Below are positions 34,801 through 43,158 of a DNA stretch of 64,000 bases, piece by piece. The notes under the pieces were generated by a model. It did not search any database. It saw only the letters and a program-made list of their open reading frames with translations, and was not told the origin of the DNA. Each line of letters opens with the position of its first letter. Position 1 is the first letter of the stretch. A program made the translations under genes and the position numbers. Origin of the DNA: an uncultured Eubacteriales bacterium (GTDB lineage: Bacteria; Bacillota; Clostridia; Oscillospirales; CAG-272); the NCBI GenBank assembly GCA_905187695.1, contig CAJJIY010000001.1, positions 1-64,000 on the forward strand, in the 5' to 3' direction.

Positions 34801-35464
34801 CGGGGAATATTGCCACAGCGACCGTGAAAAGGTGCGCGTGGCCGGAATTGTCAGCGGATTGACTGTCAAAACCACAAAAAATAATGAAAAGATGGCTTTC
34901 TTTACGCTGGAAGATTATTTCAGCGAAATCGAATGCCTTTTGTTTCCGCGCCTGTTTGCCGAATATGAGGGTAAAATCCGGAATGAAGAAGTTCTTTGCG
35001 TAGAGGGAACACTGTCCTTTAAGGAAGAAGAAAATCCGAAACTGACCGTAACGGCAATGGCTCCGCTTTGTGCGGATTTGGAAATCGGAACAAACGGACA
35101 GCCGCGGGTCGAACCCGCACCCCAAAACGATTTACCGGTGAATCCGCACAATGATTTGAAGCAAAACAATCCGGCACCGGCATCTTCCGGGAGCTGGAAA
35201 GAGACCGAACTTCAATCCGTAAAAAACGCCGTGTCCATGCCGCGTGCCCCAAGGATCCTTTATCTGCGTGTGCCCGCTCTTTCTCATCCGATCACGGAAA
35301 AGCTCAAGAATTTTCTTGCTATTTTTGAGGGAAATTTGCCCGTGCGGATTTATGACACCGAACACGCGGCTTATCATACTTTTTCGGGCGGGTTCTTGGC
35401 AGATGATTTTACGGTCTCGGAACTTGTGAAAATGTTGGGAAAAGAAAATGTTGTCCTGAAATGA
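31877..35464 (+). CDS. dnaE: DNA polymerase III alpha subunit (DnaE type)
   Basis: Replicative-type C-family DNA polymerase. In order: PHP domain (FVHLHLHSEYSLLDGA at the N-terminus), palm with GPGRGSGAGSLVAYLLG and the catalytic PDIDVDF (around residues 403-409), fingers and tandem HhH, then an OB-fold domain (VRVAGIVSGLTVKTTKNNEKMAFFTLED read in two parts). A Pro/Asn-rich linker of about 30 residues precedes a final degenerate domain. The 1195-residue length fits DnaE1. ATG at 31877 follows AAGGGAAGGG. Its end is followed by a hairpin that contains the next gene's ribosome binding site. Confidence 0.96.
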   Translation: MSDFVHLHLHSEYSLLDGACRIREIPLRAKACGHSAVALTDHGVLYGAVAFYDACRAAGVKPIIGCEVYVAPRTRFDKTTSDAHPYHLVLLCENETGYRNLLTLVSLAFTEGFYSKPRVDMELLFRYHEGLIALSACLAGQIPRALVAGDAKEAERAARALSDIFGPDHFYIELQNHGLPEESQILPMLVSLSRALGLPMVATNDCHYLEKKDAETQAVLLAIQTNTRLSDGPAIGFETEEFYYKTTEEMTSLFSAYPEAIENSVRIAERCRFDFRFGEIHLPKFPVPAGQSAESYLRTLTLLGFKRRETAGELDFIHHEERVYRERMEYELSVIGSMGYDDYFLIVQDYVGFAKSKEIPVGPGRGSGAGSLVAYLLGITDVDPIRFDLLFERFLNPERISMPDIDVDFCYIRRDEVIDYVSRRYGRDHVSQIVTFGTLASRAAVRDVGRVLGMPYSEVDAVAKAIPRELNITVREALKTPALERMYRENGEIRRLLDLSMALEGMPRNASIHAAGVLITERPLSEYVPLSESNGVVVAQYDMDTLARLGLLKFDFLGLRYLTIIDDAVREVRGERPDFDMEKLPLDDSETYRLIASGNTGGVFQLESAGMRQMLMNLGPDSFSDIVAAIALYRPGPMDSIPKFIENRKHPENIRYEIKELAPILNSTYGCVLYQEQVMEIFRNLSGYTFGHADVVRRAMSKKKADVMAAEREGFLSGCVAHGIDRMAAGKLFDELSAFANYAFNKSHAAAYAVLSYRTAYLKCHMPKAFFAALLTAELGNAQKIAEYIAEAGRRKIRVLPPDINESDVSFHVCGDHIRFGLLAVKNVGRTFLQDVIEERKRGGAYRSFEDFAGRLPGRDLNRRQLESLIKVGAFDSLGRHRSQLMAVLDPLLEHLQSRNRANLTGQLDMFSQPGADAPDIRYPDIPEYDKKTLLTAEKEVAGLYFSGHILDQYMAALADSSLLEIRSVYEKDQNGEYCHSDREKVRVAGIVSGLTVKTTKNNEKMAFFTLEDYFSEIECLLFPRLFAEYEGKIRNEEVLCVEGTLSFKEEENPKLTVTAMAPLCADLEIGTNGQPRVEPAPQNDLPVNPHNDLKQNNPAPASSGSWKETELQSVKNAVSMPRAPRILYLRVPALSHPITEKLKNFLAIFEGNLPVRIYDTEHAAYHTFSGGFLADDFTVSELVKMLGKENVVLK

Positions 35465-35491
35465 CGCTTGCCCAAAATCCGTTAGGTATCT

Positions 35492-35534
35492 CACCCCCAC
35501 CGCCGGAAATACTATTTCCGAGTGGGGGTGTTTT
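35492..35534 (+). terminator. Hairpin between dnaE and the PBP gene containing the PBP ribosome binding site
   Basis: Outer arms CACCCCCAC (35492-35500) and GTGGGGGTG (35522-35530), with a second inner stem CGGAAAT/ATTTCCG, followed by TTTTT. It has the shape of a rho-independent terminator. The right arm GGGGGTG (35524-35530), five bases before ATG 35536, also pairs with anti-Shine-Dalgarno sequence, so the hairpin hides the ribosome binding site. Confidence 0.8.
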
Positions 35535-35535
35535 T

Positions 35536-37932
35536 ATGTTTTTTAAAAAATTATTGAAAGGCCTGGCGTTTTTCTCTTTGTCGCTGACGCTTTCTCTTTT
35601 TATTGTGCTTTCCTTTGGCGTTGTGGGGGGCGGTGTCTGGTTGCTTTCACAACCGGATAGGAAATTGCCAGAAGAAATTTTTCTGACCGGTGTACAGGAC
35701 CGGACCACTCGTCTTTATGCCATAGATGAAACCGGCGCGGAAAAAGAGCTTTCGGCGGACCGTGTGAGCGGCAGTGAAAACGCGCTTTTTTGCCCGATTT
35801 CCGAGATCCCCGCAAACCTTCAAAACGCTTTTATCGCCATTGAAGACAAACGGTTTTACGAGCATGGCGGCGTTGATTATCTGCGGACCGCGGCGGCGCT
35901 CTCTTCCTATCTGAAGACCGGACACGGAAGTTTTGGCGGTTCCACCATTACACAGCAACTGATCAAGAATCTCACAGGCGACAGCGAAAAAAGTTTCCGG
36001 CGGAAAGCGCTTGAGATTCTGCGTGCGGCAGAAGCGGAACAAAAATTCAGCAAATCCGAAATTCTGGAGCAGTATCTGAATGTCGTCAATCTTTCGGGGA
36101 GCTGCTACGGCGTGCGTACCGCCGCCAATTATTATTTTTCAAAAGAGGTGGCCGAACTTTCTCTGCCGGAATGTGCGGCGCTTGCGGCGATTACCAACAA
36201 TCCTTCCCGATATGACCCCATCAAGCACCCGGAAGCCAATCGGGAAAGACGCGATCTCATTTTACTTGAAATGTGCCGCCAGGGCATGATCAGTGAAACG
36301 GAAAGAGCGAATGCGGCGGAAAGTGAAACGGTTCTTTGCGTCAATCCAGAGGTCGGTGCCGGCAGAATCAACTCCTGGTATGCAGACATGGTTATAAGGG
36401 ATGTCATTTCGGATCTTGTAAAAGAAAAGGGAATGAGTGAGGCGGCCGCTTCGCGGCTTTTGTATTGCGGCGGACTGAAAATCTATACGGTTATGGATGA
36501 AAAAATTCAGCAGACACTCTCCGAATACTATCTCGACCGCGCCAATTTTCCCACGCACGAAGGCGGGAAAAAGGCGCAGAGCGCGATGATGATCGTTGAT
36601 CCGGAAAACGGGCGGATTCTGGCCGTGGCCGGCGCGGTCGGCGAAAAGAATTCCAATCGCATTCAGAATTTCGCGACGGATACCGGCCGTCCGTCCGGTT
36701 CGGCGATTAAACCGCTGGCGGTCTATGGTCCGGCTTTGGAAAAAGATCTGATCACCTACGCAACGGTGCTGGACGATGTGCCGCAGTCTTATCGGAGCAA
36801 CGGGGCGCCCTGGCCGCGTAACGCGCCGAATTTTTATCGGGGACTGATCAATGTCAATGAGGCCCTGACCAATTCGGTCAACACCGCCAGCGTTTCGATC
36901 CTGAAAATGCTGGGAAATGAAAATGCCTTCCGGTTTCTGACCGACAAGATCGGATTTACTTCGCTTGATTCGCAGCGCGACAAAGGCGCGGCCGCGTTGG
37001 CGCTTGGTCAGCAGACAAACGGTGTGACGCTGCGGGAGCTGATGGGAGGGTATACCGCTGTGGCCGGCGGCGGTGTGTATCAGGGCACTCACAGTTACAG
37101 CCGGGTATTGGACGCCGGCGGAAAGGAATTGCTCCGGCGGGGCGGAGAAGAGCGCCGGGTATTTTCAGAAGAGACGGCGGGAATCCTGACGATGATGCTC
37201 CGGCATGTGGTGGAAGAGGGGACCGGCCGTGCGGTAACGCTGAAAACGAAGACCGATGTGGCCGGGAAGACCGGTACCAGCAGTCACAACTGCGATAAAT
37301 GGTTCATCGGATACACGCCGGAATTGCTGGCCGGCGTGTGGTACGGCTTTGAATATCCCGCTTCGCTTTCCGATGTCAGCGGAAATCCGGCGCTTACGGT
37401 TTTTGATGAGGTTTTGGGGCGTGTGATCGCGGCGCGCGGTGTGGAAAGGCGCCAGTTTTCAACCCCGGAAGACCTTGTGGCCGTTCGCTATTGCAAAGAT
37501 TCCGGAAAACTGCTTTCGGATGCCTGCTATCATGATCCGCGGGGGGATCGTTCGGAAGTCGGATATTTCAAAGTCGGAACCGAACCGACCGGACATTGCG
37601 ACTGTCATGTACTGGTGGATTATTGTTCGGGGGGCGGAGTGGCCACGCCCGAATGTCCGGCAGAGTGTCGGCATCAAACCGCGCTTTTGCGGGTTTCCCG
37701 CCATTTCAAACGGCAGATTGCCGTGCGGGACGCCCCCTTCACTTATGAAGGCGAGGCGGGAAATATGGGACAAAATTTCAGGTATAATGAACCATATTAT
37801 TCTGTAAATTATGAAACCAAGCAATTTTTTGGCATTGCAATGGGAGAGATCCCTTATAACCACGCCTGCCCAGTACACAGTGCCGATGCGTTTTGGCAGA
37901 GGCGTTTGCTGGTAGCTGAAAAGACAGGATAA
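35536..37932 (+). CDS. Class A penicillin-binding protein (PBP1A family)
   Basis: Bifunctional peptidoglycan synthase. An N-terminal membrane anchor (about residues 10-35) precedes a GT51 glycosyltransferase domain with catalytic Glu103 in AIEDKRFYEHGGVDY and GGSTITQQLIKNL. The transpeptidase domain has Ser389-x-x-Lys392 in RPSGSAIKP, the SVN motif in LTNSVNTAS and Lys578-Thr-Gly in AGKTGTSSHNCDKW. The 130-residue C-terminal region contains several cysteines (CDCH, CSGG, CPAECRH) and no PASTA domain. ATG at 35536 gives 798 residues. The upstream in-frame extension crosses the hairpin and is rejected. Confidence 0.95.
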   Translation: MFFKKLLKGLAFFSLSLTLSLFIVLSFGVVGGGVWLLSQPDRKLPEEIFLTGVQDRTTRLYAIDETGAEKELSADRVSGSENALFCPISEIPANLQNAFIAIEDKRFYEHGGVDYLRTAAALSSYLKTGHGSFGGSTITQQLIKNLTGDSEKSFRRKALEILRAAEAEQKFSKSEILEQYLNVVNLSGSCYGVRTAANYYFSKEVAELSLPECAALAAITNNPSRYDPIKHPEANRERRDLILLEMCRQGMISETERANAAESETVLCVNPEVGAGRINSWYADMVIRDVISDLVKEKGMSEAAASRLLYCGGLKIYTVMDEKIQQTLSEYYLDRANFPTHEGGKKAQSAMMIVDPENGRILAVAGAVGEKNSNRIQNFATDTGRPSGSAIKPLAVYGPALEKDLITYATVLDDVPQSYRSNGAPWPRNAPNFYRGLINVNEALTNSVNTASVSILKMLGNENAFRFLTDKIGFTSLDSQRDKGAAALALGQQTNGVTLRELMGGYTAVAGGGVYQGTHSYSRVLDAGGKELLRRGGEERRVFSEETAGILTMMLRHVVEEGTGRAVTLKTKTDVAGKTGTSSHNCDKWFIGYTPELLAGVWYGFEYPASLSDVSGNPALTVFDEVLGRVIAARGVERRQFSTPEDLVAVRYCKDSGKLLSDACYHDPRGDRSEVGYFKVGTEPTGHCDCHVLVDYCSGGGVATPECPAECRHQTALLRVSRHFKRQIAVRDAPFTYEGEAGNMGQNFRYNEPYYSVNYETKQFFGIAMGEIPYNHACPVHSADAFWQRRLLVAEKTG

Positions 37933-37934
37933 AG

Positions 37935-37970
37935 AAAGCCCGGATGACAGTAATCTGTCATCCGGGCTTT
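37935..37970. terminator. Perfect 16-bp stem-loop between convergent PBP and mnmA genes
   Basis: AAAGCCCGGATGACAG (37935-37950) and CTGTCATCCGGGCTTT (37955-37970) with loop TAAT. The T-tracts are short on both sides, but its position two bases after one stop and 30 before the other fits a bidirectional terminator. Confidence 0.82.
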
Positions 37971-37999
37971 CCGGTGATGAGTGGATCATTTTTTTAAAG

Positions 38000-39058
38000 T
38001 TACTCGATTATTTTCCCGCCGCCAATGACATAATCGTCATGCTCATCATAGAGCACCAGGGATTGGCCGGGCGAAACGGCGCGCTGCGGTTCATCAAAAC
38101 GAAGGATCAGTTCATTCGTGCCGGTCTGTTCAACGGTTGCACGCGCGGCGGTCTGACGATAGCGTACTTTGGCCATCACGCGCAGGGGGGACTGCAATTT
38201 ATCAAAAGGAATGAAATGAATATCGGTGGCTTTTACGCGACGGGTGAAAAGCGCCGCATTATCCCCCAGCGTTACGGTATTGTCCTCTTTGGATTTCCGA
38301 AGCACATAAAGCGGGGCAGCGGCTGCAATTCCAAGTCCTTTTCGTTGACCGATGGTGTAATGAATAAGTCCTTTGTGTTTTCCGAGCACACGGCCGTCCG
38401 GCGAAAGAAAATTTCCGGGCGGTTGCGGTTTGCCCAGTTCTTTTTCGATAAATCCGGCATAATCGCCATCCGGCAGGAAACAGATATCCTGACTGTCAAC
38501 GCGTTCGGCGGCTTTGAGTCCGGCCAGCGCCGCCCGCTCGCGGACCTCCTTTTTGGAAAGCTCTCCAAGCGGAAAACAGACCGATGACAGCACCTGTTGA
38601 GACAGCGTATAAAGCACATAAGTCTGGTCTTTGGTCAGGTCTTTTGAACGTCGCAGTAAAAATCTGCCGTTGGCGTCTTTTTCCACGCGGGCGTAGTGGC
38701 CGGTTGCCAGCGTATCAAATCCTTTTTCGCGGGCAAAGCGAAGAAGGGCGCCGAATTTGATTTTTTCATTGCAGAGAACGCATGGATTGGGCGTTTGTCC
38801 GTTTTGATAACTTTCAATAAAAGGCTTGACCACACATGAAAAAAATTCATCTCCTAAGTCGGCGATATAGTGCGGAATCCCCATAGCGCGGCAGGCCCCC
38901 GCCGCATCGGTACAATCCCTTTCGCTGCCGGAAGGATCCGGACGTCCGGGGAAAAGCAGTCGCATGGTTACGCCCGCAATCCGGGCATTTTCTTTTAATA
39001 TCATAGCGGTTACGGCGCTGTCCACGCCGCCGCTCATGGCAATCATGATGTTTTTCAT
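38000..39058 (-). CDS. mnmA: tRNA-specific 2-thiouridylase MnmA
   Basis: ATP-dependent thiolase making s2U34 in tRNA-Lys/Glu/Gln. The PP-loop is IAMSGGVDSAVTA at the N-terminus. The catalytic cysteines lie in NPCVLCNEKIKFG and VDSQDICFLPDGDY, and the C-terminal tRNA-binding domain ends with SPGQSLVLYDEHDDYVIGGG. ATG at 39058 gives 352 residues; the longer frame would run into trmL. It lies one base after the trmL stop, so the two tRNA-modification genes form an operon. The usual cysteine desulfurase partner is not adjacent. Confidence 0.95.
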   Translation of the reverse strand: MKNIMIAMSGGVDSAVTAMILKENARIAGVTMRLLFPGRPDPSGSERDCTDAAGACRAMGIPHYIADLGDEFFSCVVKPFIESYQNGQTPNPCVLCNEKIKFGALLRFAREKGFDTLATGHYARVEKDANGRFLLRRSKDLTKDQTYVLYTLSQQVLSSVCFPLGELSKKEVRERAALAGLKAAERVDSQDICFLPDGDYAGFIEKELGKPQPPGNFLSPDGRVLGKHKGLIHYTIGQRKGLGIAAAAPLYVLRKSKEDNTVTLGDNAALFTRRVKATDIHFIPFDKLQSPLRVMAKVRYRQTAARATVEQTGTNELILRFDEPQRAVSPGQSLVLYDEHDDYVIGGGKIIE

Positions 39059-39059
39059 A

Positions 39060-39563
39060 TCAGCTATTCCAGTTATAATGGGTGAGATGGCCGCTTTCGC
39101 ACAGCCCGGAAAAATTCTGCTGGCGAAGGACTTCATAAAGCGCAATGGCCACCGAATTGGAGAGATTCAGGCTTCGCAGATGTTCCCGCATCGGGATCCG
39201 GACGCAGTGCGTCCCGTTTTCATACAGGAGCGCTTCCGGCAAGCCGGCGGATTCTTTTCCGAACATGAGAAAAACTTCTTTGGGATAGGTAATATCCGTA
39301 TATTTTTGCGGGGCTTTGGTACTGAAAAAGAAAACGGGGGCATGAGGATGCTTTGAGAAAAAATCCGCGAGGTTGTCATAATAGGTGATGTCCAGCTTAT
39401 CCCAATAATCCAGTCCGGCGCGTTTGAGTTTTTTGTCATCAATTTCAAATCCCAGCGGACGAATGAGATGAAGAGCCGCGCCGGTGGCGGCGCAGGAGCG
39501 GGCGATGTTGCCGGTATTTTGCGGAATTTCCGGTTCGTGCAGTACAATATGAATTTTGGACAT
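39060..39563 (-). CDS. trmL: tRNA (cytidine(34)-2'-O)-methyltransferase
   Basis: SPOUT-fold methyltransferase acting on the wobble position of tRNA-Leu. The knot motifs are VLHEPEIPQNTGNIARSCAA at the N-terminus, FLMFGKESAGLPE in the middle and RSLNLSNSVAIALYEVLRQ at the end. The 167-residue length is exactly the family norm. The start at 39563 is ATG. It has its own promoter and is followed directly by mnmA. It could also act on other tRNAs, but the TrmL family assignment is clear. Confidence 0.93.
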   Translation of the reverse strand: MSKIHIVLHEPEIPQNTGNIARSCAATGAALHLIRPLGFEIDDKKLKRAGLDYWDKLDITYYDNLADFFSKHPHAPVFFFSTKAPQKYTDITYPKEVFLMFGKESAGLPEALLYENGTHCVRIPMREHLRSLNLSNSVAIALYEVLRQQNFSGLCESGHLTHYNWNS

Positions 39564-39594
39564 GGCGGCTCACTTTCGTGTCAGAATTGTTCTT

Positions 39595-39623
39595 ATTATA
39601 GCGCATTTTGAAAGCGGAAGCAA
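39595..39623 (-). promoter_or_regulatory. Promoter of trmL-mnmA
   Basis: Minus-strand TTGCTT (39623-39618) and TATAAT (39600-39595) with a 17-nt spacer, about 30 nt before trmL. Confidence 0.72.
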
Positions 39624-39662
39624 GATAAAGGAAAAAATATCGCAAAATTTTCCTTTTTTCTA

Positions 39663-39691
39663 TGGCATTTTCGCTTATAATGTTGTATAAT
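39663..39691 (+). promoter_or_regulatory. Candidate promoter of secA
   Basis: TATAAT at 39686-39691, with a poor -35 match TGGCAT (39663-39668) at 17 nt. A second TATAAT lies at 39676-39681. Transcripts would start inside the tandem repeat at 39690-39730. Confidence 0.5.
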
Positions 39692-39730
39692 AATCATACT
39701 TAAATAATCATACTTAAATAATCATACTTA
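39690..39730. repeat. Three tandem 14-bp repeats in the secA upstream region
   Basis: The unit ATAATCATACTTAA occurs twice in full and a third time for 13 of 14 bases (39690-39703, 39704-39717, 39718-39730). It lies between the -10 box and the ribosome binding site of secA. Confidence 0.9.
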
Positions 39731-39749
39731 CTCTTTACGGAGGGAACAC

Positions 39750-42512
39750 ATGGGACTGTTTCGTAAAATTTTCGGATCGTACAGCGACAGACAGATAAAA
39801 AAACTTCGTCAGGTGGCGGACTTGATTGATGCGCTCGCGCCTAAATACGAAAAAATGACGGACGAAGAACTTTCCGGCGTGACAGCGACTCTCAAAGAGC
39901 GGCTTGCGGCCGGGGAAACGCTGGATAACATTTTACCGGATGCTTTTGCGGCCGTGCGTGAAGCGGACGACCGGGTGCTGGGAAAGCGTCCTTTCTATGT
40001 TCAGCTTCTGGGCGGCATTATTCTGCATCAGGGAAGAATTGCCGAAATGAAAACCGGCGAGGGTAAAACGCTGGTGGCCACCATGCCCGCATATCTGAAC
40101 GCGCTGACCGGCAAAGGCGTTCATGTGGTGACGGTCAACGATTATCTGGCACGCCGGGACAGCGAGGAAATGGGGCGGGTCTATGCCTTCATGGGGCTTT
40201 CGACCGGTCTTGTCGTACATGGCCTGAGCGAGGCCGAAAAAAAGGCGGCCTACAACGCCGATATTACCTATGGCACCAACAACGAGTTCGGCTTTGACTA
40301 TCTGCGGGACAATATGGTGGTTTATAAGGCCGATATGGTTCAGCGCGGCCATCATTTTGCCATCGTGGACGAGGTGGACTCCATCCTGATTGATGAGGCG
40401 CGCACGCCGCTCATCATTTCCGGTGCCGGTGAAAAATCCACCGATCTTTACGAGCGTGCCAACACGCTGGTCCGCGGGTTTGTCAAAGAAGTGCGCAAAG
40501 AACTGGACAATAAGGAAGAACTGGACAGCGTGGAAGCCGATTATGTGGTGGATGAAAAAGGGAAGAACGCGGTTCTCACTCCCCGCGGCGCCAAAAAAGC
40601 GGAAGCATTCTTTGGCATTGAAAACTTCAATGACGCCGAGAATTCCGAGATCTCCCATCATGTCAATCAGGCCATCCGCGCATACGGCGTCATGAAACGG
40701 GATGTGGATTATGTGGTCAACGAAAACGGCGTAATGATTGTGGACGCCTTTACCGGCCGTATAATGCCCGGTCGCCGTTATTCCAACGGCCTTCACCAGG
40801 CCATTGAAGCCAAAGAAGGCGTGCAGGTGCAAAAAGAAAACCGGACGCTGGCAACAATCACTTTCCAGAATTATTTCCGTATGTATGACAAATTGTCCGG
40901 CATGACCGGCACGGCACTGACGGAGGAGCTGGAATTCCGCGAAATTTACGCGCTGGATGTGGTCGAAGTGCCGACCAACCGTCCGATGATCCGTAAAGAC
41001 GAAAACGATCTGGTCTATAAAAACACAAAGGGCAAGTACGATGCCATTGTGGCGCAGGTCAAAGCCTGCCACGAAAAAGGGCAACCGGTTCTGGTAGGTA
41101 CAGTCAGCGTGGACAAGTCCGAGGAACTTTCAGCCCGTCTGAAACGCGAAGGAATCCGTCACAATGTGCTCAACGCCAAGCACCATGAACGCGAGGCTGA
41201 GATTGTGGCTCAGGCCGGAAAATTCGGAGCGGTCACCATTTCCACCAACATGGCCGGACGCGGCACGGATATTATGCTGGGCGGAAATCCGGAATTCATG
41301 GCAAAGCAGGAAATGCGCAAAAACGGCGTGGAAGAAGATCTGGTGGCCATGGCCGCCGGCAGTGTCGAGGTGGAAGATCCCGCGCTCCGCGAAGCCCGCG
41401 AAACTTTCCGGACTCTTTTTGAAAAATACAAAAAGGAGATTGAACCCGAAGCGGAGAAGGTCAAAGAGGCCGGCGGTCTTTATATTCTTGGTACCGAACG
41501 GCATGAAAGCCGCCGGATCGATAATCAGCTTCGCGGTCGTTCCGGCCGGCAGGGAGATCCGGGCGAATCCCGTTTCTTCCTTTCGTTGGAGGATGATCTT
41601 ATGCGTCTTTTCGGTGCGCACCGGATTGCGGGCATGGTGGAACGGCTGGGATTGCCGGAGGATCAACCGATCAACGCGAGAATCCTTTCCAACTCCATCG
41701 AATCCGCGCAGAAACGGATTGAAGACCAGAACTTCAAGCGGCGGAAATATGTGCTGACCTATGACGACGTGATGAATCAACAGCGCAATCTGATTTATAA
41801 ACAGCGACAAGAGGTTCTGGACGGAGAAAATATTTCCGGCACCGTGAAGGAAATGATCGCCGCCACGCTGCGCGAAAACACAGCCGCGATGTTCCCGGAT
41901 GATGACCGGGAAAACCGGAACCCGGAGGGACTGGCGAATATTTACCGAGGATATCTGCTGGCAGACGGCGAACTCGAGGCGTTCCTTGAATCGCATGAAA
42001 AATGCAAATCGGATGATGTTGCCGAGTTCTTGATTGAAAAAGCAGAAAAAATCTATGCGGAAAAAGAGGCGCTTTTCGGCGCTGAAACTTTCCGTGAGGT
42101 GGAACGCTCCATTCTCCTGCAGTCGGTTGACCGTCATTGGATGGATCATATTGACGCCATGGAGGATCTGAAAGAGAGCATTGGTCTTCAGGCTTATGCC
42201 CAGCGCGATCCTGTCAATGAATATCGTCTTCAGGGCGCCAATATGTTTGAGGAAATGGTGGCTGAGATCCGGGAAGAAACCGTCCGCCATATTCTTTCGG
42301 TTATACCGCGCGCAAAAGCGCCGGTGCGCCGTATTCAGTTGGCTAAACCGTTGGAGGAAAGCTTTGAGGGAGAGGGTGCCGCCAAGAAAAGGACGGTGGT
42401 CATCCGCAAATCCGAAAAAGTGGGGCGCAACGATCTTTGCCCCTGCGGTTCCGGAAAGAAATATAAAAAATGTTGCGGTGCGGGCAAAGGCCCGGACGAT
42501 GGCAGAAATTGA
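39750..42512 (+). CDS. secA: Preprotein translocase ATPase SecA
   Basis: Motor ATPase of the Sec pathway. It has Walker A in EMKTGEGKTLVATMPAY, the conserved VTVNDYLARRDSE, VDEVDSILIDEARTPLIISG, the helicase-like TISTNMAGRGTDIMLGG and GRSGRQGDPGESRFFLSLED, and a C-terminal zinc motif CPCGSGKKYKKCC. The 920 residues are within the normal range. ATG at 39750 follows ACGGAGGG. Two membrane-protein genes follow directly. The only secA seen in the window. Confidence 0.97.
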   Translation: MGLFRKIFGSYSDRQIKKLRQVADLIDALAPKYEKMTDEELSGVTATLKERLAAGETLDNILPDAFAAVREADDRVLGKRPFYVQLLGGIILHQGRIAEMKTGEGKTLVATMPAYLNALTGKGVHVVTVNDYLARRDSEEMGRVYAFMGLSTGLVVHGLSEAEKKAAYNADITYGTNNEFGFDYLRDNMVVYKADMVQRGHHFAIVDEVDSILIDEARTPLIISGAGEKSTDLYERANTLVRGFVKEVRKELDNKEELDSVEADYVVDEKGKNAVLTPRGAKKAEAFFGIENFNDAENSEISHHVNQAIRAYGVMKRDVDYVVNENGVMIVDAFTGRIMPGRRYSNGLHQAIEAKEGVQVQKENRTLATITFQNYFRMYDKLSGMTGTALTEELEFREIYALDVVEVPTNRPMIRKDENDLVYKNTKGKYDAIVAQVKACHEKGQPVLVGTVSVDKSEELSARLKREGIRHNVLNAKHHEREAEIVAQAGKFGAVTISTNMAGRGTDIMLGGNPEFMAKQEMRKNGVEEDLVAMAAGSVEVEDPALREARETFRTLFEKYKKEIEPEAEKVKEAGGLYILGTERHESRRIDNQLRGRSGRQGDPGESRFFLSLEDDLMRLFGAHRIAGMVERLGLPEDQPINARILSNSIESAQKRIEDQNFKRRKYVLTYDDVMNQQRNLIYKQRQEVLDGENISGTVKEMIAATLRENTAAMFPDDDRENRNPEGLANIYRGYLLADGELEAFLESHEKCKSDDVAEFLIEKAEKIYAEKEALFGAETFREVERSILLQSVDRHWMDHIDAMEDLKESIGLQAYAQRDPVNEYRLQGANMFEEMVAEIREETVRHILSVIPRAKAPVRRIQLAKPLEESFEGEGAAKKRTVVIRKSEKVGRNDLCPCGSGKKYKKCCGAGKGPDDGRN

Positions 42513-42543
42513 ATTCTTTGTTTGAATGTGGGGAAAGGAGGGA

Positions 42544-43158
42544 ATGATGGGATTTGGCTGGTTGTTGATCGGTTATTTGCTGGCCGCGCTGATGTCACTG
42601 TATCGTCCGCTTTCAGTGGCCATGCTGATCGGATGGCCGCTGATCATTGCGGGATTGTCAAAACTGGCGCATTATGAGCGATTTTTCCGCTACGGATATT
42701 TTCTCTCCTTCTTTTCGCTGCCGTTTGCGCTTTTCTTTGCGGCCGAGGGGCTTTCTTTCGCCGAGTGGATTCCTGCCTTTCGTTTTCTTGAAGTCTCTTA
42801 TAAACTTTTCTCGGTTTGTTATTTTCTCTTTTATTTCGCCATTCATCTTTTTCTTCTTTTGGGAATTGCCCGCCTTTCCAAAACCATGCCGCTTCCGGAA
42901 ACGGAGCTGTTTGCGTGGCGGAATTTTGTGATTCTGGCGGTCTATCAGGTGCTGTACCTCGTTTTGCTGCTTCCGGTACCGTTATTCAAAAATTATGGCG
43001 GATATTTTGCGTTGCCGCTGACGCTGCTGAGGCTCTTGTCCGTACTTTTGAATTTATGGCTTTTTTACCGGTGTTTTATGAAAATTTTACCGGCTGATCG
43101 TGATTTGACCCGCAGTTCGGATCTTCTTGAGAACAAAAAGGAGGGAAATTTAAAATGA
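42544..43158 (+). CDS. Multi-pass membrane protein, unknown family
   Basis: A 204-residue, very hydrophobic protein with about six predicted membrane helices and a charged C-terminal tail (RDLTRSSDLLENKKEGNLK). No family is recognised. The start is one of two adjacent ATGs (42544 or 42547) directly after AAAGGAGG. It overlaps the following membrane-protein gene by 4 nt and starts about 30 nt after secA, so it may be co-transcribed with secA. That makes a role near the membrane or export apparatus conceivable, but nothing in the sequence shows it. Confidence 0.75.
   Translation: MMGFGWLLIGYLLAALMSLYRPLSVAMLIGWPLIIAGLSKLAHYERFFRYGYFLSFFSLPFALFFAAEGLSFAEWIPAFRFLEVSYKLFSVCYFLFYFAIHLFLLLGIARLSKTMPLPETELFAWRNFVILAVYQVLYLVLLLPVPLFKNYGGYFALPLTLLRLLSVLLNLWLFYRCFMKILPADRDLTRSSDLLENKKEGNLK

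Noticed and set aside
39690..39730. Possible CRISPR array
   Set aside because: The repeats are directly adjacent without spacers, only 14 bp long and only three copies.
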